Assembly: GCA_965200035.1 (NCBI GenBank)
Contig: OZ241334.1
Location: 3,472,001-3,536,000, forward strand
Direction of reading: 5' to 3'
DNA: 64,000 nucleotides
From: UBA1952 sp965200035
Lineage (GTDB): Bacteria > Bacteroidota > Bacteroidia > Chitinophagales > Chitinophagaceae
Part shown: positions 1 through 9,453 of the stretch, piece by piece
Layout of the letters: each line of letters starts with the position of its first letter
Numbering within the stretch: position 1 is the stretch's first letter
Program-made: the position numbers and the translations under genes
Notes under the pieces: generated by a model
The model's database searches: none
The model's input: only the letters and a program-made list of their open reading frames with translations
Told to the model about the DNA's origin: nothing

Positions 1-99
1 CCAGAAGGAAGCGGTGGCCTCCATGGAGAGGAGGTAAACGAGCGTGGCAATGCCGCCCACTATCCAGCCGGCAATGTTGTTGATTTTACGAAAATTCAT
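1..99 (-). CDS. DUF2723 membrane protein, N-terminal fragment
   Basis: Only the first 33 codons lie in the window; the gene runs off the left edge. The fragment begins MNFRKINNIAGW, continues with a hydrophobic stretch (residues about 10-25) and ends in ATASFW. This matches the usual opening of Bacteroidota DUF2723 proteins (large multi-pass membrane proteins, classed with glycosyltransferase-like families), where a first membrane helix is followed by a 'PTASFWDCGEF'-type motif. Function is inferred from the family only: probably transfer of sugars or related groups at the inner membrane. No reliable promoter was identified in the 217 bases between it and the next minus-strand gene. Confidence 0.6.
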   Translation of the reverse strand, partial: MNFRKINNIAGWIVGGIATLVYLLSMEATASFW

Positions 100-316
100 G
101 CAGCGATATTAATTCGAGGCAGCAAAAAAAAGAAAAATACGGTGTTACGCAAATGTTTGACCGTATTAAATACTTGTTTTGTTGGGGATAAGTTTGATTT
201 TGGGAAGGTATTAACGGGTTGGCGGGATCAGATGCGACATATTTCCCATATTGAAGAAAAAGTAAAATGGCGAACAAGACTGTCCGCCAACAAAAATATT
301 AAATCATAGCCATACT

Positions 317-754
317 TTAGACTAGCAGGTTGGAAAGGTGTTTCAGCTTTTCCGGAGCAATCATCTGGGCCATCTGTACGTCCGGCATTTGCTTCAGAAA
401 TTCGGTAATCTGCTTTGCGTGATTTTCAGATGAACTGCTTTGGATCATCCACAGATAATCCAGATTTTTTGCTTCGGGCAACAAGCTCTGTTTATCGCTC
501 TTTAATTTGTACAGCAGATAGCGGGCACCATTCAGCGGTACACAATATTGGTAGATGGCGTAATAGTTCTGATGCTCTTTAGTGGCCTGCACACATATAT
601 CCAGCTCAGGCTCACGGCAAAAGTTCATATCAAAATGCTCATTGAGCATCCAGCAGAAGTAATAGGCCGGTAGGGGACTCACTATACCGATCAGGGCGGC
701 GTCAGAGAAAAATTCTTCTTGCATAGCTGCAGTATTTAGCATCAATTTTGGCAT
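317..754 (-). CDS. IPExxxVDY family protein
   Basis: A 145-aa soluble protein. Residues 92-100 read LPEAKNLDY, a conservative variant of the IPExxxVDY motif that names this Bacteroidota family. The N-terminal part (FSDAALIGIVSPLPAYYFCW) also fits the family's opening, in which a short beta segment is followed by a YRLCW-like stretch. No signal peptide or membrane segment is visible. The molecular role of the family is not known. It is transcribed divergently from the SPFH gene, with about 90 bases between the two starts, so that gap should hold both promoters; no clear TAnnTTTG element was found there. Confidence 0.75.
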   Translation of the reverse strand: MPKLMLNTAAMQEEFFSDAALIGIVSPLPAYYFCWMLNEHFDMNFCREPELDICVQATKEHQNYYAIYQYCVPLNGARYLLYKLKSDKQSLLPEAKNLDYLWMIQSSSSENHAKQITEFLKQMPDVQMAQMIAPEKLKHLSNLLV

Positions 755-843
755 ACCCGCTTGTGTTTGAAGATTTTTTTGAAATTACTACTTCAAAAGT
801 CGGGCATCTTCACTTATTTCGCAACAACTAATTCATCTTTTTT

Positions 844-1767
844 ATGAGCGCTTATATAATCCTTGGTGTAATAATCATCCTCATATTATTCTGCCTTGTT
901 ACTGTACAGCAGGGTACGGTGGCGGTCGTTACAGTATTCGGAAAGTACAAGCGGGTATTACGTCCGGGCCTCAATTTTCGTATTCCTTTTGTTGAAAATA
1001 TCTTCCGCAGAATCTCATACCAAAACCGTTCCATCGAGTTGAAATTTCAGGCAATCACTCAGGATCAGGCGAATGTGAACTTCAGCGCCATGATGCTGTA
1101 CTCGGTATTGAACCAGGAAACAGAAACGATCAAGAATGTAGCCTTTAAGTTTATGGATGAGCGCTCCTTCACACAAGCGCTGGTACGGTCGGTAGAAGGC
1201 GCTGTCCGGGCCTTTGTGGCTACCAAGAAGCAGAGCGAAGTGCTGCTGCTGCGCAATGAGATCATCCATCACGTAAAAGAGCAGCTGGATGTACAGCTCG
1301 AAGAATGGGGCTACCATCTGATTGATATCCAGATCAATGACATCACATTTGACGAAGCCATTATGCGCTCAATGGCGCAGGTAGTGGCTTCCAATAATCT
1401 GAAGGCTGCTGCGGAAAATGAAGGTCAGGCACTGCTGATCACCAAGACGAAAGCGGCAGAAGCAGAAGGCAATGCGATTAAAATATCGGCAGAAGCGGAG
1501 CGCCAGGCCGCGCAACTCAGGGGACAAGGCGTAGCGCTCTTCCGTGAAGAAGTAGCGCGTGGTATGGCCGTGGCGGCCAAAGAAATGGAATCGGCCAATC
1601 TGGATGCTTCGTTTATCCTGTTTTCCATGTGGACGGATGCGATCAAGCATTTTGCAGAAAACGGACAGGGCAACACCATTTTCCTGGATGGCTCCAACGA
1701 TAACCTGAACCATACTATGAAGCAGATGATGAGCATGATGCAGAATGACAATTTTAAGCGGAAGTAA
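844..1767 (+). CDS. SPFH / Band 7 (stomatin-like) membrane protein
   Basis: A 307-aa protein with one N-terminal membrane helix (residues about 3-22) followed directly by the SPFH signature: QQGTVAVVTVFGKYKRVLRPGL, then an SPFH/Band 7 core to about residue 200. An Ala/Glu-rich predicted helix (AAEAEGNAIKISAEAERQAA) follows, typical of the oligomerising coiled region in stomatin and HflK-like proteins. The family forms large membrane-bound rings or scaffolds, often with a protease partner; no NfeD-type gene is adjacent here. The DUF58 gene starts 21 bases downstream on the same strand, so co-transcription is likely. The ATG at 844 is the only start preceding the membrane helix. Confidence 0.85.
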   Translation: MSAYIILGVIIILILFCLVTVQQGTVAVVTVFGKYKRVLRPGLNFRIPFVENIFRRISYQNRSIELKFQAITQDQANVNFSAMMLYSVLNQETETIKNVAFKFMDERSFTQALVRSVEGAVRAFVATKKQSEVLLLRNEIIHHVKEQLDVQLEEWGYHLIDIQINDITFDEAIMRSMAQVVASNNLKAAAENEGQALLITKTKAAEAEGNAIKISAEAERQAAQLRGQGVALFREEVARGMAVAAKEMESANLDASFILFSMWTDAIKHFAENGQGNTIFLDGSNDNLNHTMKQMMSMMQNDNFKRK

Positions 1768-1788
1768 GCTGCTGCAGCTAATTGCGGG

Positions 1789-3183
1789 ATGGCAAAGCGC
1801 CTGTCCACGTTTTCATTTATCTTAGCCCGTACAAATAAGCTTCTTCTGAAAACACCCTTTTTCCTGAAAGATTTCTTTCTTACGCGCCGCTGGTACTTCT
1901 CCATGGGAGGCTGTGCGGTGCTGTTCTTTCTTTCTTTTTTCTTTCCCCTGCTTTTCACGCTTGCCGTGCTGGCTACCATTAGTGTGATCACCGTTACCAT
2001 AGCCGATTATATCCTACTCTTTGCCGGCAGAGGGCGTATTCAGGCGAGCCGCGCTATGCCGGTGCGTTTTTCTCTGGGCGATGAAAATGAGCTGTCTGTT
2101 GAGCTTTCTAATATGTATCCATTCAGCACCCGCGTTCACCTGATAGATGAGCAGCCGGTGCAGTTTCAGGAACGGGCATTCAACAGACATATCCATCTCA
2201 ATGCGCGCAGCCGCAATACCCTGAAATATGAGCTGCGGCCTGTTACGCGGGGAGAATACCACTTCGGCCATATACTTTGTTTTGTAACAACGATTGCAGG
2301 CTTTGTACAGCGCCGTTTTGCGGCAGGTGAGGAAGCTACCGTAAAAGTGTATCCATCTTACCATCAGCTGCGCAAATACCAGCTTATGGCTTTGAGCGAT
2401 GTGCCGGTACATGGAGCGAAAAAAGTGCGCAGATTAGGCCACAGCATGGAATTTGAAAAGATCAAAGACTATGTGCAGGGCGATGATGTGCGCACCATCA
2501 ACTGGAAGGCCAGCGCCAGGCGTGGCGATATCATGGTCAACACTTTTACCGATGCCCGCCAGCAGCTCATCTATTGCCTGATCGATAAAGGGCGCAATAT
2601 GAAAATGCCTTTTGAGGGCATGACCCTGCTCGACTATTCGATCAATGCTTCGCTCGCACTGCTGAATGTAGCGCTGCTCAGACAGGACAAGGCCGGGCTG
2701 ATAACCTTTTCTCAAAAGATCAGTGATGTAGTGCCGGCAGATCGCCGCAGCGGACAGATCAATCTCTTGCTGGAAGCGCTGTACAAACAGGAGACAGACT
2801 TTAAAGAAACGGACTTTGAAGCGCTGCTGGGTGGTATTCACCGCAGGCTGACGCAACGCAGCTTTTTATTGCTGTTCACCAATTTTGAAACCTATTCGTC
2901 CCTAGAGCGGCAGCTTCCGTATCTGCGCAGGCTGGCGTCGCGGCATTTGCTCTGCGTTGTTTTCTTCCGCAATACATTGCTGAAAGAGCTGCATGAAACA
3001 CAGCCAGATACCACAGAAGGCATTTACATCAAAACAATTGCTGACCGGTTTGATTTTGAAAAGCGGCAGATCGTGAAAGAGCTGCGCAAGGCCGGCATCC
3101 TATCGATCCTCACCACGCCGCAACAGCTCAGCATTGACGTGATCAACAAATATCTGGAGCTGAAAGCCCGGCAGATGGTATGA
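1789..3183 (+). CDS. DUF58 domain protein
   Basis: A 464-aa protein with two hydrophobic segments near the N terminus (residues about 45-75), then a beta-rich region and the DUF58 signature around residues 227-250 (QGDDVRTINWKASARRGD), followed by a von Willebrand A-like C-terminal half (for example YCLIDKGRNMKM near residue 265). DUF58 proteins usually sit beside MoxR AAA+ ATPases and are thought to act in protein maturation or stress response; no MoxR gene is present in this window. Its stop overlaps the next start by the ATGA arrangement at 3180-3183, which implies translational coupling. Confidence 0.85.
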   Translation: MAKRLSTFSFILARTNKLLLKTPFFLKDFFLTRRWYFSMGGCAVLFFLSFFFPLLFTLAVLATISVITVTIADYILLFAGRGRIQASRAMPVRFSLGDENELSVELSNMYPFSTRVHLIDEQPVQFQERAFNRHIHLNARSRNTLKYELRPVTRGEYHFGHILCFVTTIAGFVQRRFAAGEEATVKVYPSYHQLRKYQLMALSDVPVHGAKKVRRLGHSMEFEKIKDYVQGDDVRTINWKASARRGDIMVNTFTDARQQLIYCLIDKGRNMKMPFEGMTLLDYSINASLALLNVALLRQDKAGLITFSQKISDVVPADRRSGQINLLLEALYKQETDFKETDFEALLGGIHRRLTQRSFLLLFTNFETYSSLERQLPYLRRLASRHLLCVVFFRNTLLKELHETQPDTTEGIYIKTIADRFDFEKRQIVKELRKAGILSILTTPQQLSIDVINKYLELKARQMV

Positions 3184-4145
3184 TGCGATTTCTATCTACT
3201 TTCCTTATTGTTTGTTGCCTGTGCTTTACTTCCTGTAAGAAAGACTTGTTGCACTGGCAGTCGGCTACCCAACTCAGCTCAGGCACTACGCACCGGCTCA
3301 ATAGGATCATCTTTGTAAATGATACGCTGGGCCTCATTGCAGGTGGTGAGCGCTTTGACTTTGCAGATATTCTTACCACTCATGATGGCGGCTATACCTG
3401 GCTATACAGCACTTTCCCATCCATCGGAAAAGGGATGTATGCGCTTGCCGGAACAAGCGATGGAAATATATATGCCTGCGGCTTTGAGGGCACGCTCATG
3501 CACAGTAAAGACTATGGCCGCAATTGGGACTTTAACTATCAGCGTTACGATGCTTATAAGTCAATGGCTATTTGTAACAATGGTAATCTCATTGTAATTG
3601 GCGGTATTTCGTTTGACTACGGTTTCATTCAGCGGGAAGATGCCAATGGAGGCCTGCGGTCCTGGGATTCACTGAATTTTGAGCTGAATGATGTGCTGAT
3701 GCGACCGGATGGCGCAGGGTATGTATCTGGCTACGGCGCAGCTATGAGGACGACCGATAACGGCGAAACCTGGCAGCGGCAGGAAGTAGGAAAAGATAAT
3801 TTCAAAGGGCTGTTCGCGCTCAGCAGCACCGATGTCTGGACCTGCGGCTTCAACGGCAGCATTTATCATACCACCAATGGCGGCGCTGACTGGCAGCGGA
3901 TGCGTAACGGAAATGACCTTACTATTCCACGATATCACCTTGAAAGCATACTGTTTACAGATGCACAGCATGGCTATGCCGTGGGTGAGCAGGGGGTAGT
4001 GATTTATACGGATGATGGCGGTGAGCATTGGTCAGAATTCGACCGTTTTACCTCACAGACCCTGCACAGCATTGTGCGCTGCAGCAATAATGATCTCATT
4101 GTATGCGGCGATGGCGGCGTACTTTACAGACTTCAGAAAAAATAA
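3180..4145 (+). CDS. YCF48/BNR-repeat-like lipoprotein
   Basis: A 321-aa predicted lipoprotein: hydrophobic signal followed by the lipobox CFTSC (Cys about residue 19). The body consists of repeated blade-like units with DGGYTW, DYGRNW, DNGETW, NGGADW and DDGGEHW motifs, the aspartate-box (BNR) or YCF48/HCF136 pattern of a beta-propeller of six to seven blades. Such propellers typically act as protein-binding platforms; the partner is unknown. Translation is coupled to the upstream DUF58 gene by a 4-base overlap. Two consecutive ATG codons (3180 and 3183) make the exact start uncertain by one residue. Confidence 0.75.
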   Translation: MMRFLSTFLIVCCLCFTSCKKDLLHWQSATQLSSGTTHRLNRIIFVNDTLGLIAGGERFDFADILTTHDGGYTWLYSTFPSIGKGMYALAGTSDGNIYACGFEGTLMHSKDYGRNWDFNYQRYDAYKSMAICNNGNLIVIGGISFDYGFIQREDANGGLRSWDSLNFELNDVLMRPDGAGYVSGYGAAMRTTDNGETWQRQEVGKDNFKGLFALSSTDVWTCGFNGSIYHTTNGGADWQRMRNGNDLTIPRYHLESILFTDAQHGYAVGEQGVVIYTDDGGEHWSEFDRFTSQTLHSIVRCSNNDLIVCGDGGVLYRLQKK

Positions 4146-4157
4146 CCATTCATAGCT

Positions 4158-4165
4158 TACTTTTG
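4158..4165 (+). promoter_or_regulatory. Probable -7 element for lysS
   Basis: TACTTTTG matches the Bacteroidota -7 consensus TAnnTTTG and lies just after the preceding gene's stop and 120 bases upstream of the lysS ATG. No convincing TTTG was found at the usual spacing for the -33 box, so the assignment is moderate. Confidence 0.45.
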
Positions 4166-4285
4166 CGGCCTGAAAACGGAAACATCATCTGCATTTCCGC
4201 GTTCAGATTTCTTTACAACACCTCCGGCTTGGAATATTGCAAACGCATTTTTCTGATGTTGCAGGTCGCCAACAATAAGACCATA

Positions 4286-5803
4286 ATGGCACAACAACTT
4301 AGCGAACAGGAGCTCGTTCGCCGCGAAAAATTACAGCAACTGCACGCACTCGGCATTGATCCGTATCCTGCTCCGCTTTTTGAGATCACCCATACTTCGC
4401 AGGCCGTTAAAGACGGCTATTCAGAAGATAAAGCCGATCAGTTCAAAGACATTTCTCTGGCCGGCCGTATCATGGGTTACCGCATCATGGGCGCTGCTGC
4501 ATTTGTAGAGCTGCAGGACAGCACCGGACGCATTCAGCTATACCTGAAGCGCGATGAGATCTGCCCCGGTGAAGACAAGACCATGTACAATACGGTCTTC
4601 AAAAGGCTCATGGATTTTGGCGATATCATCGGTATCAAAGGCTATGCATTCATTACCAAAACAGGCGAATTAAGTATTCATGTGCTTGAGCTGACCATGC
4701 TTACTAAAGCCCTGCGTCCGCTGCCGGTTGTCAAAGAAAAAGATGGCGAAACCTTTGATGCAGTAAGCGACCCTGAATTCAAATATCGTCAGCGTTATGC
4801 TGATCTGATTGTAAATCCGGATGTGCGTGCCACCTTTGTGAAGATGACGAAAATGAAGGCCGCGATCCGTAAATTTCTGGATGACCGCGGTGCGCTGGAG
4901 GTGGATACGCCGGTGCTGCAAAGCATTCCCGGCGGCGCAATTGCCCGTCCGTTCATCACCCATCATAATGCGTTGGATATGCCGCTGTACCTGCGTATTG
5001 CCAATGAGCTTTACCTGAAACGGCTCATCGTTGGCGGCTTCGACTGGGTGTATGAATTCAGCCGCAACTTCCGGAATGAAGGCATGGACCGTACCCACAA
5101 TCCTGAGTTTACCATTCTCGAATTTTATACGGCTTATAAAGATTACCTGTGGATGATGGACACCACCGAGCAGATGCTGGAGCAAACGGCGATCGCTACG
5201 AATGGCGTAACCACGGTACAGGCAGGTGAAAATATCATTGACTTCAAAGCGCCGTATAAGCGTGTCACCATTTTTGATGCAATCAGAGAGCATACAGGTA
5301 TAGATATAACAGGTATGGATGAAGATGCGTTGCGCGATGTGTGCAAGCAATTGAATATTTCTGTATCACCGACCATTGGCAAAGGCAAGCTCATTGATGA
5401 AATATTCAGCGAGCAATGCGAAAGCAAATACATACAGCCGACATTTATCACCGACTATCCGGTAGAGATGAGCCCGCTTACCAAGAAGCACCGCAGCAAG
5501 GAAGGGTTGGTAGAGCGCTTTGAGCTGATGATTAACGGCAAGGAAATAGCCAATGCCTACAGCGAGCTGAATGATCCTATTGACCAGCGCGAACGCTTTG
5601 AAGAACAGGTGCGACTCATGGAGCGTGGAGATGATGAAGCCATGTATATCGATCATGATTTTCTGCGCGCGCTTGAATATGGCATGCCGCCTACAGCCGG
5701 AATCGGCATTGGCATTGAGCGCCTGGCAATGCTGCTCACCGCGCAGTATGCCATTCAGGATGTACTGCTGTTTCCGCAGATGAGGCCGGAAAAACTGGAT
5801 TAG
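4286..5803 (+). CDS. lysS: Lysyl-tRNA synthetase, class II
   Basis: Charges tRNA-Lys with lysine in the cytoplasm. The start chosen gives a 505-aa protein (MAQQLSEQELVRREKL), the normal length for the family; longer in-frame readings back to 4103 run into the preceding gene and look non-coding. Visible parts: an OB-fold anticodon-binding domain (residues about 55-165), class II motif 2 (FRNEGMDRTHNPEFT, near residue 261) and motif 3 (GIGIGIERLAMLLT, near residue 470). The residues expected for ATP binding in motifs 2 and 3 are intact. A probable -7 element lies at 4158-4165 and a hairpin terminator follows at 5828. Confidence 0.96.
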   Translation: MAQQLSEQELVRREKLQQLHALGIDPYPAPLFEITHTSQAVKDGYSEDKADQFKDISLAGRIMGYRIMGAAAFVELQDSTGRIQLYLKRDEICPGEDKTMYNTVFKRLMDFGDIIGIKGYAFITKTGELSIHVLELTMLTKALRPLPVVKEKDGETFDAVSDPEFKYRQRYADLIVNPDVRATFVKMTKMKAAIRKFLDDRGALEVDTPVLQSIPGGAIARPFITHHNALDMPLYLRIANELYLKRLIVGGFDWVYEFSRNFRNEGMDRTHNPEFTILEFYTAYKDYLWMMDTTEQMLEQTAIATNGVTTVQAGENIIDFKAPYKRVTIFDAIREHTGIDITGMDEDALRDVCKQLNISVSPTIGKGKLIDEIFSEQCESKYIQPTFITDYPVEMSPLTKKHRSKEGLVERFELMINGKEIANAYSELNDPIDQRERFEEQVRLMERGDDEAMYIDHDFLRALEYGMPPTAGIGIGIERLAMLLTAQYAIQDVLLFPQMRPEKLD

Positions 5804-5827
5804 CGATTACCGCCCATAAATAAAACT

Positions 5828-5866
5828 AAAGCAGGCAGGCACATTGTATGACCTGCTTTTTTATTT
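5828..5866 (+). terminator. Intrinsic terminator after lysS
   Basis: Arms AAAGCAGG (5828-5835) and CCTGCTTT (5852-5859) form a hairpin with a 16-base loop, followed by a T-rich run (TTTATTTT). It is placed 24 bases after the lysS stop. Confidence 0.75.
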
Positions 5867-5887
5867 TGCGGCGCCTTAGCCCTCAGC

Positions 5888-7555
5888 ATGAAAAATCTGT
5901 TGTCCCTTATTGCCTGTTCCTGATCTACCGTACGCAGAACTCTGGCATCAAGGGTAAAGGACCGCTGAAAGTAACCGAATGGGATGCTTTTGGCTACTAT
6001 CTCTACATCCCCTCCATCTACATTTATTATGATTACAAAGAGCTGAAATGGTGCGATTCGGTAGATCGTATTTATCATCTAGCAGGAAGTACCGGACTGC
6101 CCGTTCAGCAGACATATGATGGCCATTATGTAAACCAATATCTGGGTGGAGTTGCACTCATGCAGATCCCTTTGTTTTGCATTGCTCACTGGGCAGCGAA
6201 AGCATATCATTATCCGGCGGACGGCTATTCACAGCCTTACCAGCATGCGCTCGGCTTCGGAATTATCTTTTATTGTCTGCTGGCTGTGCTGATATTGCGC
6301 AGGGTATTGCTGTTTTATTTTAAAGATGCGGTGGTTGCCGTTACGCTTCTATTGATTTGTCTGGCTACAAATTTTATTCAGTATGCAGCAGTCGATAACG
6401 GACAAAGCCATGCTTATATTTTCCTGCTTTATGCGCTCGTTATTTACGCAACCATTAAATAGCACCAACACCCGGGCATAGGGCTGGGCTGTACTCATTG
6501 GTTATATCATTGGGCTGGCCACCATCAGCAGGCCTACAAAGGCAATCATGCTGTTCATCCCATTGCTGTGGCATACGCGCATACCAAGGAAGCTATGAAG
6601 CTAAAATAGACGGCTGTGAAAGGCCATAAAGTCCATATAGTGATTGTGGTAATTGCAGGCTTCATAGGCATACTGCCACAACTTATTTATTGGAAAGCGG
6701 TCAGTGGTTCCTGGGTGTATGATGCAGGCAGCAAATGGGCATTCTTAAATCCCTGGTTCTGCGTGCTGGTTGGCTGGGGAGAAAGGCTGGTTCATCTACA
6801 CACCCATTACGCTCTTTTTTGTGGCCGGACTGTTTTTTATGAAAGGAAAGCCCTTCCGCAAAGCAGCGCTCATATTTTGCCTGCTCAATATTTGGATCAT
6901 CATTGCATGGGATGACTGGCAATACGGCGGCAGCTATTCTACGCGTGCACTGGTGCAGAGCTATCCGGTATTTGCGCTGCCGCTGGCCTCATTGATTGAC
7001 CGCATCAATCAGCTCAAATGGAGATATCTGTTCTATCCGGTAGCAATTTATCTGCTTGGCGTCAATATTTTTCAGACCACGCAATACAATCAGGAAATCC
7101 TTCACTACCATGATATGAACAGGCATTATTATGGAAGAATTTACCTGAACGCACATCCAACGCCTGCGGATATGAGCCTGCTGGATACAAAGGAATTTCT
7201 GTACGATGAATCGGGCTATAAAAAGACGATCATAGCAAACAGTGCGATAGCGCAACCTGTAAAATTTCCCGGTAAAAGCGTGGATACCTTTCTGAAAATG
7301 CTGGATCAAAGTTGAAACAACCATTGATGCACTCAATTCGCTTTGGGAAAGCTCACTGCATGTTGCACTTCAAAGCGCAGACTCGGTAAAGGATATGCAC
7401 CTTAGGCTGTACAATCCTATTGGTCGCAGCACCGGGCAATATGCCTGTTATATACCCCTCCATTCAGAAACAGCCGGCTTCTGCTATGTATCAGCTCACC
7501 GCATGATTTTGATGGGGTAATCAGAAAGGTGAAAGTGACTCAATTTGAAAAGTAA
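5888..7555 (+). pseudogene. Decayed multi-pass membrane protein (glycosyltransferase-like)
   Basis: Remnant of a gene for a large multi-pass membrane protein. It starts plausibly at ATG 5888 (MKNLLSLIAC), but the frame is broken almost at once. The remaining pieces lie in different frames: RTQNSGIKG to about 6462; GWAVLIGYIIGLATISRPT at about 6485-6600; HKVHIVIVVIAGFIG to about 6780; KGWFIYTPITLFFVAG to 7315; then VETTIDALNSLWESS onward and a tail FDGVIRKVKVTQFEK ending at 7555. At least five frameshifts or stops are needed to join them. The ordered pieces resemble Bacteroidota membrane proteins with repeated helices and a WQYGGSYSTRALVQSYP segment. I infer loss of function; the exact family is not certain. 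Confidence 0.75.
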
Positions 7556-7600
7556 AATTCACCTGCTGTAACTTGCAGGCGCTATCTCAACCATAACTTT

Positions 7601-8209
7601 ATGAGGAAAGGATTTTTGACCACATTATGCTGTCTGGCAGGTGCCGCAGCATTCGCGCAATCAGGCTATGTGCACGAGATAGACTCTTTCCGGCAGGCCT
7701 ACAAAAAAGACTTTCTGACCGATGAACATAGCCCGTTAAAGGCGGCAGATACAGGCTTTCTCCGGTTTTATAATCCGGATAATTCATTTCGTGTAATGGC
7801 TGACTTCATAGAAACGCCCGGTACCAAGCCTTTTGATATTGCTACGCACAGCGGTAGGAAAAAGCCTTACAGGCAATATGGAACCGTAACGTTTAAGCTG
7901 GATGGCAAAGAATATAAGCTGGCCATTTATCAGGGCTTGGACCTCATCAAAAAGAAAGAGCTGAAAGACTACCTGTTTATTCCATTCAATGACCTGACCA
8001 ACTATGAAACCACTTATGCCGGCGGCCGTTACCTTGATCTGCATACCAGTGACATAAAATCGGGCAAGGTAGTGGTGGATTTCAATAAAGCTTACAATCC
8101 TTACTGCGCTTTTGCTGAAGGCTATTCCTGTCCCATTCCTCCTGATGAGAACAGATTGCAGGCGCGTATAGAAGCAGGGGAGAAGATGTTTGCTAAGAAG
8201 CCGGATTGA
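7601..8209 (+). CDS. DUF1684 domain protein, secreted
   Basis: A 202-aa protein with a clear signal peptide (MRKGFLTTLCCLAGAAAFAQ, cleavage after AFA). The C-terminal half carries the DUF1684 signature: GGRYLD, then VDFNKAYNPYCAF and YSCPIPPDENRLQARIEAGE. The family is common in Bacteroidota and Actinobacteria; its biochemical role is not established. It stands alone between the decayed membrane gene and the convergent ompH pair, which share the terminator region at 8225-8256. Confidence 0.85.
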   Translation: MRKGFLTTLCCLAGAAAFAQSGYVHEIDSFRQAYKKDFLTDEHSPLKAADTGFLRFYNPDNSFRVMADFIETPGTKPFDIATHSGRKKPYRQYGTVTFKLDGKEYKLAIYQGLDLIKKKELKDYLFIPFNDLTNYETTYAGGRYLDLHTSDIKSGKVVVDFNKAYNPYCAFAEGYSCPIPPDENRLQARIEAGEKMFAKKPD

Positions 8210-8224
8210 GCACCTTCTCACATA

Positions 8225-8256
8225 AATAAAAAAGAGCGCTGGTTGCCCGGCGCTCT
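8225..8256 (-). terminator. Terminator of the ompH operon
   Basis: AGAGCGC (8233-8239) pairs with GCGCTCT (8250-8256). Read on the minus strand the hairpin is followed by TTTTTTATTTA, so it serves the ompH genes. For the plus strand the following CTTT is weaker, though it may also stop the DUF1684 transcript. Confidence 0.75.
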
Positions 8257-8282
8257 CTTTGGTATCAGTTGAAATAACTGGA

Positions 8283-8789
8283 TTATTTAATGCTCAGCTT
8301 GGTCTTTACCAATGGCAGAATATTATCCGCTTCATTGGCATACAGGATGGAGCCGCCGCTTGCGTCAAATACATAGCTGTAACCTTTTTCTTTTGCTACA
8401 TCCTTGATCGCTTTATCGGCCTTTTCGAGGATTGGCTTATAAAGCTCTTCCTTTTTCTTTGCTATTTTTTCCTGAGCTGTTTGCTGGTAAGATTCAATGC
8501 GTGCCTGCAGGGTTTGCAGATCCTGTTGCTTAGCCGTTTTTACAGCATCAGTCATGGTAGTCTGAGTAGATTGGTATTCCTGACCTTTCTTTTCGAATTC
8601 TTTGCCATAAGCTTCCAGTTGATCCTGGTAGGTCTTTGCAAAAGCTTTAAGATCAGCTTCTGCTTTGGTGATTTCAGGCATTACAGAAAGCAGTTCCTGA
8701 GAGTTTACATATCCGAACTTTTGAGCCTGGGCAAAAGAAGCCGCGCTCATCATCAGCCCGAGGGCAAGCATTACAACGAATTTTTTCAT
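8283..8789 (-). CDS. OmpH/Skp family periplasmic chaperone
   Basis: A 168-aa protein with a signal peptide (about 20 residues, ending ASFAQA) and the OmpH opening KFGYVNSQELLSVMPE. A long Lys/Glu/Gln-rich helical region (residues about 45-120) would form the tentacle-like coiled coils of Skp, which shield unfolded outer-membrane proteins in the periplasm. The C-terminal segment YSYVFDASGGSILYA is typical of the family. It is the last gene of uppS-bamA-ompH-ompH, a neighbourhood that supports a role in barrel assembly. The upstream ompH-like gene is a divergent paralogue 85 bases away. Confidence 0.9.
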   Translation of the reverse strand: MKKFVVMLALGLMMSAASFAQAQKFGYVNSQELLSVMPEITKAEADLKAFAKTYQDQLEAYGKEFEKKGQEYQSTQTTMTDAVKTAKQQDLQTLQARIESYQQTAQEKIAKKKEELYKPILEKADKAIKDVAKEKGYSYVFDASGGSILYANEADNILPLVKTKLSIK

Positions 8790-8874
8790 TTTTGTTTGTT
8801 GATGGGTGTTTTATTTCCTTGTTTGACGGTGACTAATAAAATAGTTTAAAAAAATCGGTGCAAAATAACGTGCA

Positions 8875-9390
8875 TTATTTGTTAACGCCAAGTTGCTTTA
8901 ATACATCATCGCTTCGGTCGAGTGTAGGATTGGCATAAAAGAGGCTTACGCCGCCTGCCTTATCCAATACTACATCGTAACCTTTGCTGGTGGCCACTTT
9001 CTGCACCGCATTGTACACGCGGTCCTGAATAGGCTTCACTAATTGCTGGCGCTGCTTGAACAGATCGCCCTCGTAGCCAAAGCGCTGCTTCTGAAGATCT
9101 TTGGCTGATTTTTCTTTCCCCATGATCTCATCTTCCCTTTTCTTCCGCACATCATCGCTCAGCATGGCGCGCTCAGCCTGGTAGCTTTTATACATACGGT
9201 CCACTTCTGCCATCCGGTTATCAATCTCCGTCTGCCATACTTTCGACTGGCGGTCAAGAGCCGTCTGGGCATCTTTATAATCGGTGATGCGATCGAGAAT
9301 GTACTTGGAATCAATGATGCAATAGCGTTGCGCCTGGGCAGAAAAACCGGCTGTCAGCAGGAATGCTGCGATGAACAATAAACGTTTCAT
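8875..9390 (-). CDS. OmpH/Skp family periplasmic chaperone (paralogue)
   Basis: A 171-aa paralogue of the downstream ompH gene. It has a signal peptide (MKRLLFIAAFLLTAGFSAQA), the OmpH opening RYCIIDSKYILDRI, a charged coiled-coil region (residues about 45-125) and the closing YDVVLDKAGGVSLFYANP. It probably acts as a periplasmic chaperone for BamA substrates. It lies 63 bases downstream of bamA on the same strand; paired ompH genes after bamA are usual in Bacteroidota. Confidence 0.9.
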   Translation of the reverse strand: MKRLLFIAAFLLTAGFSAQAQRYCIIDSKYILDRITDYKDAQTALDRQSKVWQTEIDNRMAEVDRMYKSYQAERAMLSDDVRKKREDEIMGKEKSAKDLQKQRFGYEGDLFKQRQQLVKPIQDRVYNAVQKVATSKGYDVVLDKAGGVSLFYANPTLDRSDDVLKQLGVNK

Positions 9391-9453
9391 ATTTCGATAC
9401 AGATTTTAAACATTCGTGAATAAGACTAGACTTGTGGCCGGAGGCTTAATCGA

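Noticed and set aside
4103..4285. N-terminal extension of lysS
   Set aside because: The extension overlaps the previous gene's end and has no similarity to LysS; ATG 4286 gives the family's normal length.
5848..5887. ATG 5848 as a gene start
   Set aside because: It lies in the hairpin terminator of lysS; the pseudogene's real start is the ATG at 5888.
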